Shown here: positions 10,047 to 20,512 of the stretch, piece after piece
Numbering within the stretch: the stretch's first letter is position 1
How the letters are laid out: each line of letters begins with the position of its first letter
Assembly: GCF_024362695.1 (NCBI RefSeq)
Contig: NC_065421.1
Location: forward strand, 2,666,001 to 2,730,000
Source of the DNA: Pectinophora gossypiella
Taxonomy: Eukaryota; Arthropoda; Insecta; Lepidoptera; Gelechiidae
DNA length: 64,000 nt
Reading direction: 5' to 3'
Translations under genes and position numbers: made by a program
The notes under the pieces: generated by a model
What the model was told of the DNA's origin: nothing
The model's input: only the letters and a program-made list of their open reading frames with translations
Database searches by the model: none

Positions 10047-10335
10047 ACAGCCTCCATCCGGAGGTCCCAGGTTCGAATCCCGGTGGGGACATATCACAAA
10101 AATCATTATGTGATCCCTAGTTTGGTTAGGACATTACACCTGATCACCTGATTGTCCAAAAAGTGAGATGATCCGTGCTTCGGAAGGCACGATAAGCCGT
10201 TGGTCCCGGTTACTGATGTAAGTAAGTAGTCGTTACATGAGCCATGTCAGGGGCCTTTGGCGGCTCAATAATAACCCTGACACCAGGGTTGATGAGGTTG
10301 GTAATCACATCACAACCCACACGATAGAAGAAGAA
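10047..10335 (+). mobile_element. SINE D, copy 1
   Basis: Head with B-box GGTTCGAATCCCGG at about 10070, body with CCTAGTTTGGTTAGGACATT and CCGTGCTTCGGAAGGCACG, tail ACCCACACGATAGAAGAAG. The first part of the tRNA-like head is lost. Confidence 0.85.
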
Positions 10336-10622
10336 TACAATAAAAAGAAATCCCAACTGGCTATTATACGAACAATTTAAGTGTCATAATCTAGAAATAA
10401 CTGGAAATAACTCGAGCACGTTTCTGCAATTTTTAAATTGTACATCAAGTATCATTATTCTTCGGGTACGACCCCGTACAGTTTATTACACGTCTTTATG
10501 GGCGAACACTTAATATAAACGTGTGAGACCATAAAGTACTCCTGGAGGTGTTCTTAAAAAGGTATATGTGTTTTTCTAGCGTTTTATTCATAAGTATTAT
10601 TACAGAGATAGCTACATTGGAA

Positions 10623-11196
10623 GGGGGTTAAAATGGCCACATTGAAGCATTTCATCTAAGAAAGCAATAATGCTATTTTACTTACAATACAAGAAATAAA
10701 CATTAAAATTGCTATTCAAAATTCTAGATTAAGTAAATTAAATTCATCTTTTTTGGGGTTATGTATACGTTTTTACAATAAAATACCAGATAATATTTTA
10801 AATTTGTCAGAAAATAAATTTAAAGCTCATGTGAAGCTTACTTTATGTAAAAAAGCTTATTATAAGATTAATGACTACCTAAATGATAAAAATGTCTGGT
10901 ATTGAATGTGTTCCTCTAGTTATTAAATAACTTGTAATGTATATCCTCATTGGTTTTTAAAAGATGTGTTGCTGTTGCAGTTTCTTGTCATTTCTTCTCC
11001 TCAGCCATAACACCTTGCGAAATGACGTAAATTCAAAAATGTTACATTGACCGTCAACAAGTTTATCCATGATAATTATGTTGAATAAATGATTCTGATT
11101 TCTGATTTACATGTGTTTGCATTGCGCACTGTTATATGCGCAAATGTCAAATTGCAATATCGATGAATTGCTTCGATGTGGCCATTTTAACCGCCC
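10623..11196. mobile_element. Palindromic MITE family H split by a LINE insertion
   Basis: The left arm starts GGGGGTTAAAATGGCCACAT at 10623; the right arm ends GATGTGGCCATTTTAACCGCCC at about 11196. Between the arms (about 10681-11100) lies a LINE 3' end flanked by short TTAC repeats. Family copies: about 26510-26670, 33698-33823, 41880-42150, 53770-53880 and 61458-61612 (the last is intact, ending AACCCCCC). Confidence 0.75.
10681..10905 (+). pseudogene. LINE ORF2 C-terminus, 5'-truncated
   Basis: Open frame to the TGA at 10903-10905: RFYNKIPDNILNLSENKFKA then CKKAYYKINDYLNDKNVWY. The pattern YNKLP...KF...L..KAYY...DYL is the usual end of a family of insect LINE reverse transcriptases. A 3' UTR of about 190 bp follows, ending in AATGATTCTGATTTCTGAT near 11100. 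Homologous 3' ends lie at 46612-46914 (-) and 47486-47773 (+). The frame is open but lacks the reverse transcriptase domain. Confidence 0.8.
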
Positions 11197-11229
11197 TGTA
11201 CGCAAGCTGTAAAAACAGTAAAACCGACA

Positions 11230-12840
11230 GGAGATTATACCTTTTCTAACATAATGGACCATTAAGTATATGGACGATAGGCTAATCATTTTGTTACCTA
11301 TATGGGTTGGTCCACGGTGGATATCCATGTTATGATTTCGTATCAAAAACTAGCTGGAAGTTGACTTCTGAGTACCCGGGCTCTGCCAACCCTCTTAGAG
11401 ACCACAGACGTAAGATGTGTATATACAGTTACAAGTTGTCTTCAAAAGAAAGAAAGAAATTGATTTCCATATTGGACGCCACATTTACAAACTTAAAAAA
11501 AAACAAAGACAAAAAGACAAATAATTACAGACATTAAATACAGAATAGAGGCGCCCAAAATAAAAAAAAAGCTTCTGTTGAGAGAATCCGTGATGGTCCT
11601 GTTCGGAGGACGAGCGGCTGTACGTTGTGGGCACGGGTTTGAACTGAATCCAACTTATGCGTTTGAATTCCTGTTTAGATCATAGATAATTGATGTTATG
11701 TGGTTTCCAGTATTTAACATAACATAACAAATACTTTATTGCACAAACAGGAAAAAGCAACAAAAGAGAAATACAATAGGCGGCCTTATTGCTAGGTAGC
11801 AATCTCTTCCAGTATTTGTGCCCAGTTAATGGCAATATGCTTGCCCTGTATTACAATTGAACTTAAAATAATAAATAATAATAAAAAAGTTTATTCAGGT
11901 AAAATCTACGACACACATATTACTAGTTGGAAAACATAATATAACTTAAACATAGCTGGAGAGTAGCGGGCATATACATTACACTCCTGCGTACTCCTTC
12001 GAGGGCACAGACGCGATGCTATGTCGTCTTCCAAAGATGTGGAGCTGTGTGCGTTTTGACAGACATAAAAAGTCTACCTAAGTTCATAATAATATAGAAC
12101 TAGCTGTACAAAATAATTGTAGCCAATTTAATCCGACCAGCTCCAATAAAATTATTGCCAAACAAAAACTGGTTGTGGAGATGCAACCACCACTTTATGC
12201 CAGAGCAGATCAATCTCCACTACAATGAATAATAAAGAGGGCTATTCTGAAAACTGGCAACATTTCACACGAGGCCGAGGCCTGCTATTAAGGCGATGCG
12301 CAAACGGCCGACAAAAAAAGGAAAATAATAGTTGCGAGTAAATGGCAATATTCGAAATTCAAAAAAGCAGGCGTTGGCTTTCCTGATAATGTATGTATAT
12401 TGGGAGGTTTTTTTTACCTTTGATGGGTTTGCTCTTGCCCCCAGACTTGCCCGAAGGCATTGACGAGGCTTAAGATGGAGCGATCTTGCCCAGAAGGTGC
12501 TTGTTCACTCTGGCCTTGAAAGCACCCGGGTTATATGCATTCGGAAATACAGAAGACGGCAAAGAATTCCACTCCCATTATGTTACAACATGGAAAATTT
12601 AAATACCTATGCTAAAATTGACGATGTTCAAAACGTCGAAACTCAAAATGTCGAATAGATTAAAACACCGACAATCAATACATCGAAGTCTAAAATCTCT
12701 AATACCTAAAGGTCGATTGCGTATATTGGGTAGTCCCAATACTGAGCTTATGATAGTTCATAAGCTCAGTAAAGCGTGGGAACTTGGTTCATCAAGCATT
12801 GGATCTAGGTACCTCTGATTACCCGTCTTGGGGAAAATAC
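11230..12840. other. Intergenic sequence with repeat fragments
   Basis: No gene recognised. A decayed LINE 3' end similar to 41961-42110 lies at about 11225-11420 and a family K piece at 11720-11815. A stretch at 12609-12720 repeats GTCGAAACTC-like units. A perfect 14-bp hairpin lies at 12740-12771. Confidence 0.45.
12740..12771. repeat. Perfect 14-bp inverted repeat
   Basis: TACTGAGCTTATGA at 12740-12753 and its exact reverse complement at 12758-12771, separated by TAGT. Confidence 0.95.
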
Positions 12841-12846
12841 TAGTGA

Positions 12847-13045
12847 AGCCTAGAAGGACGTACCTACATTGACCAAATTTGAGATTTCCTTAGAAAGGGT
12901 TCAGTACGATTTACTCTGAACCGGCGGCGTGCCTGTATGAAGCGATTGATGAATGTGGAGGACGCAAGATAAGTGTGTCAGGATCGAATCAAATGGAATT
13001 ACATAGTCTCTGCTTACACCGGTGGGAAATAGGCGTGAGTTGTTG
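12847..13045 (+). mobile_element. LINE 3' end (family V), copy 2
   Basis: Begins at CCTAGAAGGACGTACCTACA (PRRTY...) and continues through the STLN..KRLMNVE region to GGTGGGAAATAGGCGTGAG. Frameshifted, so non-coding. Confidence 0.75.
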
Positions 13046-13184
13046 TTGTGAATGTATGTTTGTAGTAGTGAAGCTTATGTAAGTACATAGAGTTCCTTTT
13101 ACGTTTATAACTTTAGTCTGGATTCTATGTTATCATCTCCCCAGTATTATGCATTTTTCACAGAATCCATATCGCTAAGGGAAA

Positions 13185-13375
13185 TCGAGGCCAATAAAGG
13201 TTATAAGATCACACATCTCCGATAGATATTTCTCGGGAACGTGGGTTTCCTCATGATTTCCTTCACAACTGAGCACGTGATAATCCAAAAATTTGAATTC
13301 GAAAATCATTAATTCAGGCTTGTGCTGGGATTCGAAACTGTCTGAAAACGGTAACAATCAAGCGACCTTCCAACT
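13185..13375 (-). mobile_element. SINE E, partial copy 2
   Basis: Matches the body of the 8.3-kb copy (CTCGGGAACGTGGGTTTCCT, then TGAGCACGTGATAATC); the head is decayed. Confidence 0.65.
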
Positions 13376-13961
13376 GTCCGTCGGACAAAAAGTCCGTCGT
13401 GTGCGCAGCGCCTAACATCAGGAGATGGCCGTTCATAATAAAGTCATTATGTGAATAAATGCTAACGACTATATTTACAAGGCGTCTACGCGTCGACCAT
13501 TAGGGTTAACCATTACCGTTCAAAGAGTAGGTTGGCACTGGATCGGGCATCGAGTACCCACATATTTTATTTTAAACCCCCATAAACACCCCGGACACTT
13601 CGTACAAAACATCTCGTTTAACACAGACACTATACATTGACGTTATCGTACACGCACATCTGTGTGTGTGACGTTGGACGCCCATTCGATTGAAGACTAA
13701 AGTAAGACCGAGGAGAGGTGAGGTAAAATTAGCTCAGCCGCTGGTGGGGAGCGGAGAGTTGTCATTCTATACGTAGTATTATTCTATGCCTCGAAGCTAC
13801 GGGAAAGGCGTCATAAGTTTCATACATTTGTCTGTTTGTCCGTCAGATAGTCTAGAATGGATAGTCCCATTTTGGTTGCGGTTTTTTGGTTTGGTATGTG
13901 ATAATTGCGAGAAGGTTCCTAAATAAAATTGAAGGATCCAGGGTCTGATAATAACCAGCCG

Positions 13962-14098
13962 GGTCTGCATGACAACCGAAACGCGCACGGCGCGAATTAT
14001 ATTGAGCGCTTCGACCAATAAACGAATGCTATCTACGTAGATGGACGTCAAACGACTATTGGTCGAAGGCATCAATATAATACGTTGTCATGCAGACC
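13962..14098. mobile_element. Palindromic 137-bp MITE
   Basis: Starts GGTCTGCATGACAAC and ends GTTGTCATGCAGACC, an exact inverted pair. Inner parts (ATTGAGCGCTTCGACCAATA against TATTGGTCGAAGGCATCAAT) pair with mismatches. No clear target duplication and no coding capacity. Confidence 0.75.
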
Positions 14099-14543
14099 AT
14101 ACAGGTAGTCATAGGCACATGACAAAAAAATGACGAAAGACCTCAAAGTAAGGTTTTTTTTTTAATTGTCTTGATGAGCATTCTAGCTCTAGGTGGTTTT
14201 AGGGATTGGTATTCAGGGTCTGATGATGACCAGGTGGTCATCAGGTCTCCTAATTTAGGTATATTTCAATTGAACTACAAAATGTTTGTTACCTCAGGGT
14301 AGCAAAGGATGATAAATGGCTTCGAATAGGTACCCAGTCCAAAAAAGCTCGATCCTCGTTCGAACCTCGATATCAGATAGGTGGTGAGGTCGGTGCTGCT
14401 TTGTTTCTTCATAACGAGCACGACTTAATGGCTCATTGTGAACTTTTTGCAGAAAAGACCCACCCCGGGAACACGTTAACTTCCGTAGACCTAGAGTAGA
14501 ATAGACATGTTTTATTTTAATATGTTTTTTTTTTAAATCCTTA

Positions 14544-14880
14544 TAAACCCTGTTCGGAGAACGCGTGATTTACATCGCAGTCCTTGGTTTGATTCCCGCT
14601 CGGGCTCTTGAATTCACGTTTGGATCTTTTTTTTGACGTGAGTTATTGTAGGTTTGCCGCAGATGGCATTAACTACTTGGCTGGACAAATCGGAAGCGCT
14701 GAAGGCTTTCACCCGGTGCAACGTTTAAGACAACAGGCCTGAGGGTGCCCAGTTGGGAGCGAACCTCAGCTCAGGGCGTCGTCTGAGAGGAAAACTATTT
14801 GAAAAATTAATCGACCCTTGTAGGTCGATAGCGATAAGCGTTGATTGAGGGAAATCGTCGACGATGCCGGCGGGGTCAGT
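14544..14880 (+). mobile_element. Dispersed repeat family A with tRNA-like head, copy 2
   Basis: The head at about 14544-14610 (CTGTTCGGAGAACGCGTGAT, B-box-like GGTTTGATTCCC) is followed by TTTGCCGCAGATGGCATTAA and the body seen at 486-735. This is the only copy where head and body are both clear. Confidence 0.7.
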
Positions 14881-14934
14881 ATCGTGGTCCTGAAGTATTT
14901 GGTGTCGCGCGAATTAAGGTAAGGGTAAGTAAGG

Positions 14935-15306
14935 GACCATTTAAACTCTACATTCCCTCGTCGATGGATCGGACAAGGAGGCACAATCAATTGGCCTGCT
15001 CGATCCCCCGATCTAAATCCATTGGATTTCTTTTATTGGGGCTGCATGAAGGACAAGGTGTATAAAGAAGCTATTCAGAGTGAAGAACACCTGCGACAAC
15101 AAATTAATACAGCAGCCCAAGAAATATCAGAATTAAGCTTAAGACGGTTAAAAAGGGCTTTCATTAAGAGGTGCCGCGCGTGTATCGCACAAGAAGGCCG
15201 GCAATTCGAGCGCATACTAGATGGTCATTTTTTTTTATCGAGTAGGGCACACCTCAATCTTCCTTACATTTCAGTCTGTCGTGCTCTTTACGGGACACCC
15301 TGTATA
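14935..15306 (+). pseudogene. Tc1/mariner-like transposase C-terminus and 3' end
   Basis: An open frame from 14935 reads FPRRWIGQGG, then WPARSPDLNPLDFFYWG, followed by about 60 residues with RLKRAFIKRCRACIAQEG.QFERIL. The segment W.ARSPDL.P.D is the region of the third catalytic acidic residue in IS630/Tc1/mariner DDE enzymes, and the following helix-rich tail is usual for them. Everything upstream (DNA-binding domain, first two acidic residues) is missing, replaced by a family A repeat at 14880. The sequence CGGGACACCCTGTATA (15291-15306) looks like the element's right terminus, TATACAGGGTGTCCCG when inverted. Confidence 0.8.
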
Positions 15307-15329
15307 CTGACCTAATGCAATAATAAATT

Positions 15330-15700
15330 GCTTACATCTAAAATCTTAAACTAGGTTATTGCAACAACATACAATTTCTTAATCTAGTTCTTACATGTAA
15401 AGTTGATCAGCATTGTTATGGAATGCTGCTGATGCGGAAGTGGATTCCTTAACTCGCGCTGATTGGCCGCCTCTACGGCTATAACATTTTTGGAATATAG
15501 ATAATTGATATCACGTGATTTCCAGGATTTGTGCCCGGTTAATCGCAAGAGGCTCGCCCCCTATGGCATGGGACTTAAACATAATATCTGGCAAGGAGTG
15601 AGTGTACTATATCAAGCGTGATGTAATGATGTTGTCTTAAAAAAATAAGCTTAGATGTGGGAAAAAATATCCCATTCACAAGATTTTCCAATTGATTGTA
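15330..15700. other. Intergenic sequence with a family L repeat
   Basis: No gene. The part about 15490-15600 (CAGGATTTGTGCCCGGTTAA, then TGGCATGGGACTTAAACAT) recurs at about 61745-61850 and in part at 11660-11830. Confidence 0.45.
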
Positions 15701-15708
15701 ATATACAA

Positions 15709-15930
15709 GGTGTTAGTGACATCGTAACGAAAACTTTGAGGGGTGGTTCAGGCCATGATTCTGAGTTGATATCAAGTAGAAATTTCCGTCGCAAAAGTAT
15801 GGATTGGAAAATAATTAAAAAGTAAAGAAAAATTTTCATTAATTTTTTGACACGAAATTCCACTTGATATCAACTGAGAATCATGGTCTGAACCATCCCC
15901 CTCAGTATTCGTTACGGTGTCACTAACACC
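15709..15930. mobile_element. Palindromic MITE family F, copy 2
   Basis: Starts GGTGTTAGTGACATCGTAAC at 15709 and ends GTGTCACTAACACC at 15930, with long imperfect arms of about 90 bp including ATGATTCTGAGTTGATATCA. Only 35 bp separate it from the next copy. Confidence 0.85.
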
Positions 15931-15965
15931 CATACCTACTTATATGGCTACCGTATGTACTTGCA

Positions 15966-16193
15966 CGGGGTGTAAGTGTCATCATAACGAATACTGAGAG
16001 GGATGATTCATCTGATTATTCTGAGTTAATATCAAGTGGAATTTTCCATCGCAAAAGTATAGAATTGAAAATAATTTAAAAAAACTAAAAAAAAAACATG
16101 AATTTTGCGACGGAAAATTCCACTTAATATTAACTCAGAATCATGGTCTGAATCAACCCCCTCAGTATTCGTTACGATGTCACTAACACCCAG
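15966..16193. mobile_element. Palindromic MITE family F, copy 3 (tandem with copy 2)
   Basis: Starts CGGGGTGTAAGTGTCATCAT and ends ACGATGTCACTAACACCC. The arms share TTCTGAGTTAATATCAAGTG. The interior is A-rich. Confidence 0.85.
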
Positions 16194-16204
16194 TATGTTA
16201 AGTC

Positions 16205-16300
16205 ACTGTGATCTTGTGTTTAACAGGCTTGCTTCTCAAAAGCAGAGTGCCGGTTCGAACCCCGGTATCGGACTTCCACCAAAGAGTCATTAGTATTATG
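16205..16300 (+). repeat. tRNA-like SINE fragment
   Basis: Contains a B-box GCCGGTTCGAACCCCGG preceded by an anticodon-arm-like GCTTCTCAAAAGCAG. No intact acceptor stem is seen, so this is a SINE head and not a tRNA gene. Confidence 0.5.
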
Positions 16301-16398
16301 TGATCTGTGATTGAATTATTTCACACACAGTTGGCTCGACCATTCTAGATGGCGATACGGCTAACTTCCAATCATTTTGGTCTAGTAGATAGCTCGGT

Positions 16399-16531
16399 CT
16401 TCTTCTTCTTATGGTGTGGGTTGTGAGGTGGATGGGTTGTAAAGTGGAATATCATCTTTATCAACCCTGGTGTCAAGGTTATCATTGAGCCGCCAAAGGC
16501 CCCTGACATGGCTCATGTAACGACCACATAC
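16399..16531 (-). mobile_element. SINE D, 3' part
   Basis: Tail end AGAAGAAGA...ACCCACACC through AGGGGCCTTTGGCGGCTCA on the - strand; truncated before the head. Confidence 0.8.
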
Positions 16532-16931
16532 GAAAGCTCGGTGAGGTGTCGGTACTTAGTTCATCTTGCGAAGGACGTACCTCTGACTATCCCCATTGGG
16601 ATATGGTCGTGAGCTTATGTGTAGAGAAATTAAATGTCTATTCTATTTTCTTTCAACGTTCATTTCTCATTTGGATGGTCAGGCAAAAAAATATATTAGG
16701 ATTAAATGTGCGTAAAAACTGCGAGGCCAGAAAGTCTGTGAAAATGTTCTTACGAGCAGGTGATGTTAGTAATACTAAACGCAGTCAGCTGTTTATCATT
16801 CCAGGTTCGGTCGAAGTACCTACTCCATAGTCTCTGCTTACCCCAGTGGGAAACATGTTTGAGTGTGTGTACGTATGCATGTACCTAAGTACTGTGTGTT
16901 TTTGTCCGTCGATTAGTTTATGGTCGGTTTA

Positions 16932-17151
16932 ATTCTTCTTCTACTATCGTGTGGGTTGATGAGGTTGGTAAACCTCACAACCTGGTGTCAGGGTTATTAT
17001 TGAGCTGCCAAAGGCCCCTGACATGACTCATGTAACGACTACGTACTTACATCAGTAAGTAGTAAGCGTAGCAGGAATCATGTTACTTCCGGATAACCAG
17101 GGGTCACAAAGTGATTTTTGTGATGTATCCCCACCGGGATTCGAACCGAGG
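16932..17151 (-). mobile_element. SINE D joined head-to-head to an inverted SINE D head
   Basis: The - strand copy stops at its B-box (GGATTCGAACCGAGG in + orientation). Immediately after it, 17152-17200 reads a SINE D/C head in + orientation (CCGTGGTCTAATGTTTGAGC, GGCTCACGATCAGGAGG), giving an inverted junction inside one SINE. Confidence 0.75.
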
Positions 17152-17433
17152 TCGTCCGTGGTCTAATGTTTGAGCGTTAGGCTCACGATCAGGAGGTCTG
17201 TTTAACTTATTTTTTGCATTTTCAACATACATATAAGTATATAACCAAAACAATTTGTTTGTTTACTCAAAGAGTATGGGGAACTGTCAAAATTTAAGAA
17301 CACTCAAAATTAGTGACGTGGTGGGAGAAATAGGCAGTTTTTATCCTCTTTCAAAGTAAAAGTTTGATCACAAGATGAGCGGGGCAAACATCAAAACCGC
17401 TAGTGAACCGCATAACTGTGCGTGGATAGCTTT

Positions 17434-17740
17434 CATCATCATCACCAGCCCATTAACGTCCTCGCTGCTGGGGCACGGGCCTTTCCTATGGATGGATAGG
17501 GAGATCGGGCCTTAAACCACCACGCGGGCCCAGTGCGGATTAGTGGTTATTAACGACTGCTAATGCAGCCGGGACCAACGGCTTAACGTGCCTTCCGAAG
17601 CACGGAGGAGCTCGAGATGAAAACTTTTTTTTGTGGTCACCCATCCTATGACCGGCCTTTGCGGAAGTTGCTTAACTTCAACAATCGCAGACCGAGCGCG
17701 TTTACCGCTGCGCCACCGAGCTCCTCCATATATATCTTCA
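17434..17740 (-). mobile_element. SINE B, full length, copy 2
   Basis: Bounded by the 10-bp duplication GGATAGCTTT (17424-17433 and 17741-17750). On the - strand it opens with GAGCTCGGTGGCGCAGCGG, a tRNA A-box (TGGCGCAGCGG). Next comes GAAGTTAAGCAAC and CCGGTCATAGGATGGGTGACC, which match the middle of 5S rRNA (AATTAAGCA...GATGGG.GACC). It ends in a (GAT)n tail. The combined tRNA and 5S likeness is seen directly; its role as a composite pol III promoter is inference. Confidence 0.9.
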
Positions 17741-18107
17741 GGATAGCTTTAGAAACAGATAATTGTCGTTATCGATCCGCCGCTGGTTATCGTGGTAATG
17801 ATAGGCTTGATGTTAAGCAGCGTTTACACTGGATACTGAGGACTGGTTCAGCCTGGAGCCATATTTGGTAGATAAGGGCCGCATTGAGTTTAGAAACAGT
17901 TATTCCGAAGAGGAAGGATAAAAAATAATAACAGTTAATTTCATAACCACATTATAAATATTATAATTACTACTTACCTTATATTTTTGAGAGTGGTATA
18001 AGACAGTGGTGGAAAGTTGTGTATCAGGATTGTAGTAAGTGAAATTCCGTGGTCTCTGCCTACTCCAGCAGGAAATAGGCGTGATTGTATGTATGTATTC
18101 ATCCCTT

Positions 18108-18290
18108 AGCATTATCCCGTTTTTTATAGGGTCCCCTTACCTAACCTGAAGATTCTACAGGTCAGGTTTTTTACAGAAGCGGCCTGTCTGTCCTTCCAAC
18201 CCGCGAAGGGAAGACCAGCCCAATACAGGTTAGGTCACATACCTTCGAAAATGCATTTCTCAGGAATGTAGGTTTCCTCATGATGTTTAT
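18108..18290 (-). mobile_element. SINE E, 3' part, copy 3
   Basis: TTAGCATTATCCCGTTTTTTATAG, ACCTGAAGATT, TTCCAACCCGCGAAGGGAAG and TCAGGAATGTAGGTTTCCTC match the 8.3-kb copy; the head is missing. Just before it, about 18035-18100 is a family V LINE tail remnant. Confidence 0.75.
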
Positions 18291-18389
18291 GTATGTATGT
18301 TTATATTCATAAATAGTTATGTACCTAAGCAATTCGTAATAAAAATAAAACTCTATGTACCAAACACCTGAGAAAGAGAATTTCTAAGT

Positions 18390-18645
18390 AGTCCATAATG
18401 CGTCCCACTGTTGGGCAAAGTTGCTTTCTACGTCTCTACTACGGGGTGGTGGAGGCGTTTGGGGAATTAGCTCGGGACCAACGTGCCTTCCGAAGTACGG
18501 AATCGTCTTACATTTTCGGGTAATTAGGTGATACGGCCTGCAATGTCCTAGACAAACAAAGGACAGTCTTACAAAGTGTTTGACAATGTTCTCATCGGGA
18601 ATCAAAGCTACACTTCCAAATCGTGATCCCAACGTTGCTGTTGTT
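18390..18645 (-). mobile_element. SINE C, diverged copy
   Basis: GCGTCCCACTGTTGGGCAA, CGTGCCTTCCGAAGTACGG and CAAACAAAGGACAGTCTTAC are SINE C landmarks on the - strand, ending near a decayed head at about 18640. Confidence 0.7.
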
Positions 18646-18891
18646 TGTAATTAAAATATTATAAAAAAAAATAACACTAATAACCGAAACTCTACATAGA
18701 TTCAAAAGTAATCAAATTCAAATTCAAAAATAATCAAAGCAAATACCACCCTACTTGTGAAATTCTCACATTTACAGAAACCATGCAAAACTCCTCTCCT
18801 TCTCAAATTGAAGACAAACAGTCTCATATCCTTGTGAACACGACACATTATATCTTACATTCATCAACGATACATCCACATAGACACTACC

Positions 18892-19190
18892 AACGTCATG
18901 ACCAGCCCATTAACGTCGCCACTGCAGGGGCACGGGCCTTCCCTATGGATGGACAGGGAGATCGGGCCTTAAACCACTACGCGGGCCCAGTGCGGATTGG
19001 TGGTTATTAACGACTGCTAATGTAACCGGGACCAACGGCTTAACGTGCCTTCCGAAGCACGGAGGAGCTCGAGATGAAAACTTTTTTTTTGTGGTCACCC
19101 ATCCTATGACCGGCCTTTGCGAAAGTTGCTTAACTTCAACAATTGCAGACCGAGCGCGTTTACCGCTGCGCCACCGAGCTCCTCCCACTC
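18892..19190 (-). mobile_element. SINE B, near full length, copy 3
   Basis: Same order as the 17.4-kb copy: the tail side at 18892, the tRNA-like head GGCGCAGCGGTAAACGCG and the 5S-like GGATGGGTGACCAC at the right end. Differences are few. Confidence 0.85.
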
Positions 19191-19599
19191 TTGCCACGGA
19201 TTTTAATGGAACTAATTATCAAGGTATAATAAATTCTAAGCAAAAACTGCGAAACTAGCGCCGTAGCCACGGGACTCATTTCATGGCGCGGACTATATTT
19301 TAATCCTGCACTGCTGCTTATTTATTTAAGCACAATAAAAATCTTTATCTTTATTTTTTATCTGGTATTATGTTTACTCTTAACATTTTATTTTCGTATA
19401 GAACTAATTTTGTCACCTAAATACTGTAAGTGATAGAGGGAGATGCATAGATGCCGTGTACTGATTGGCTCACTAACATTCTAAATACTTTCTAAACGTC
19501 ACGTAGGTAGTCGATAAGGCCGCCATTTGCCATGTACTTAATTAAGAGTCTTTTTGTAATTATTTCTTTTTATTTTGGTGCAATATAGTGTATTTGTAT

Positions 19600-19658
19600 T
19601 GCATTGTATTTTATTGTATCGCATCGCATCGCATCGCATCGTATCGTATTGTATTGTA
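19600..19658 (+). repeat. Imperfect pentanucleotide microsatellite
   Basis: Units GCATC, GTATC and GTATT repeat about ten times, suggesting a TATTG array that mutated into GCATC units. Confidence 0.85.
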
Positions 19659-20108
19659 GTCGTGATTAGTCGAACGTTGTCGGCGGCATTATATAACTGA
19701 CTTATTTGTCAGATGTGCTGAGAGAAATAAAGAAAACCAATATATTATATAGATGAAAATAAGAATACAAAAACATAAAAATAATAGAATGTTAGTCGAA
19801 ATAGTCATACAGCGGTGGACGTCCTCGATAAATTCGTTCGTCTATTATTAGGAGTCTAGATGCTATATCGCCGATGCCTTCATTAAATAAGCTAACACAT
19901 AATAAGTTGGCTCATAACGCAGTTATCACATGGTGCAGTCGAGAGCTGTTTGACACAATTTCCTCGTTAAACGTTACTTAAGTAAATGCTTGCATATGGG
20001 GTGTAATTGTACGGGGTAGAAAGGGGGTGGCAGTTTTGAATTAAGTACATTATGCGTATTACAGACAAGAGGGCTTAGAAGACAACTTGCAGCCATGTTC
20101 GTTATCCA

Positions 20109-20110
<2 letters not shown>

Positions 20111-20157
<47 letters not shown>
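20111..20157 (+). repeat. (CA)n microsatellite
   Basis: About 23 uninterrupted CA units. Confidence 0.97.
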
Positions 20158-20160
<3 letters not shown>

Positions 20161-20512
20161 TTTAAGAGCCACGCTTTTGTTGGTGTAGCATTCTCCATGT
20201 TACTTTTTAGGGAAAATAAGGCAGTGGTTTCCCTCTTGCCTTCCGCCCCGCAGTATACTTTGTCTGACGTGAGTGGAATGGCGCCCAGAGTAGTATATTT
20301 CAAAGCCGCACTAGAACTCCTGTCCTCCGCCTCTGAATAGTACTGATAGTTACTGCTGCTTGCTGTCAGGTTCAAAAATAGGCCAGTGGTTTCCCTCTGG
20401 TTTTCCGCACAACCACGCATCGACGCATTCCAAACTCCTGGTCCAAGAAATAATAGCACCAGCTCAATATGTGGGACAGATGGCGCTGGTGTCTGTATAT
20501 AATGATGATATG

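Larger units (their letters stand above)
19200..20510. other. Intergenic sequence
   Basis: No gene recognised. Holds the pentanucleotide run at 19600-19658 and the CA repeat at 20111-20157. The open frame on the - strand at 20157-20552 shows no known motif and runs into a MITE. Confidence 0.5.

Noticed and set aside
15709..16193. Regular repeats as a CRISPR array
   Set aside because: Only two palindromic units of over 200 bp with an A-rich interior; MITE structure explains them.
17620..17735. 5S rRNA gene on the - strand
   Set aside because: Only the central part of 5S rRNA is matched, joined to a tRNA-like start and a SINE body.
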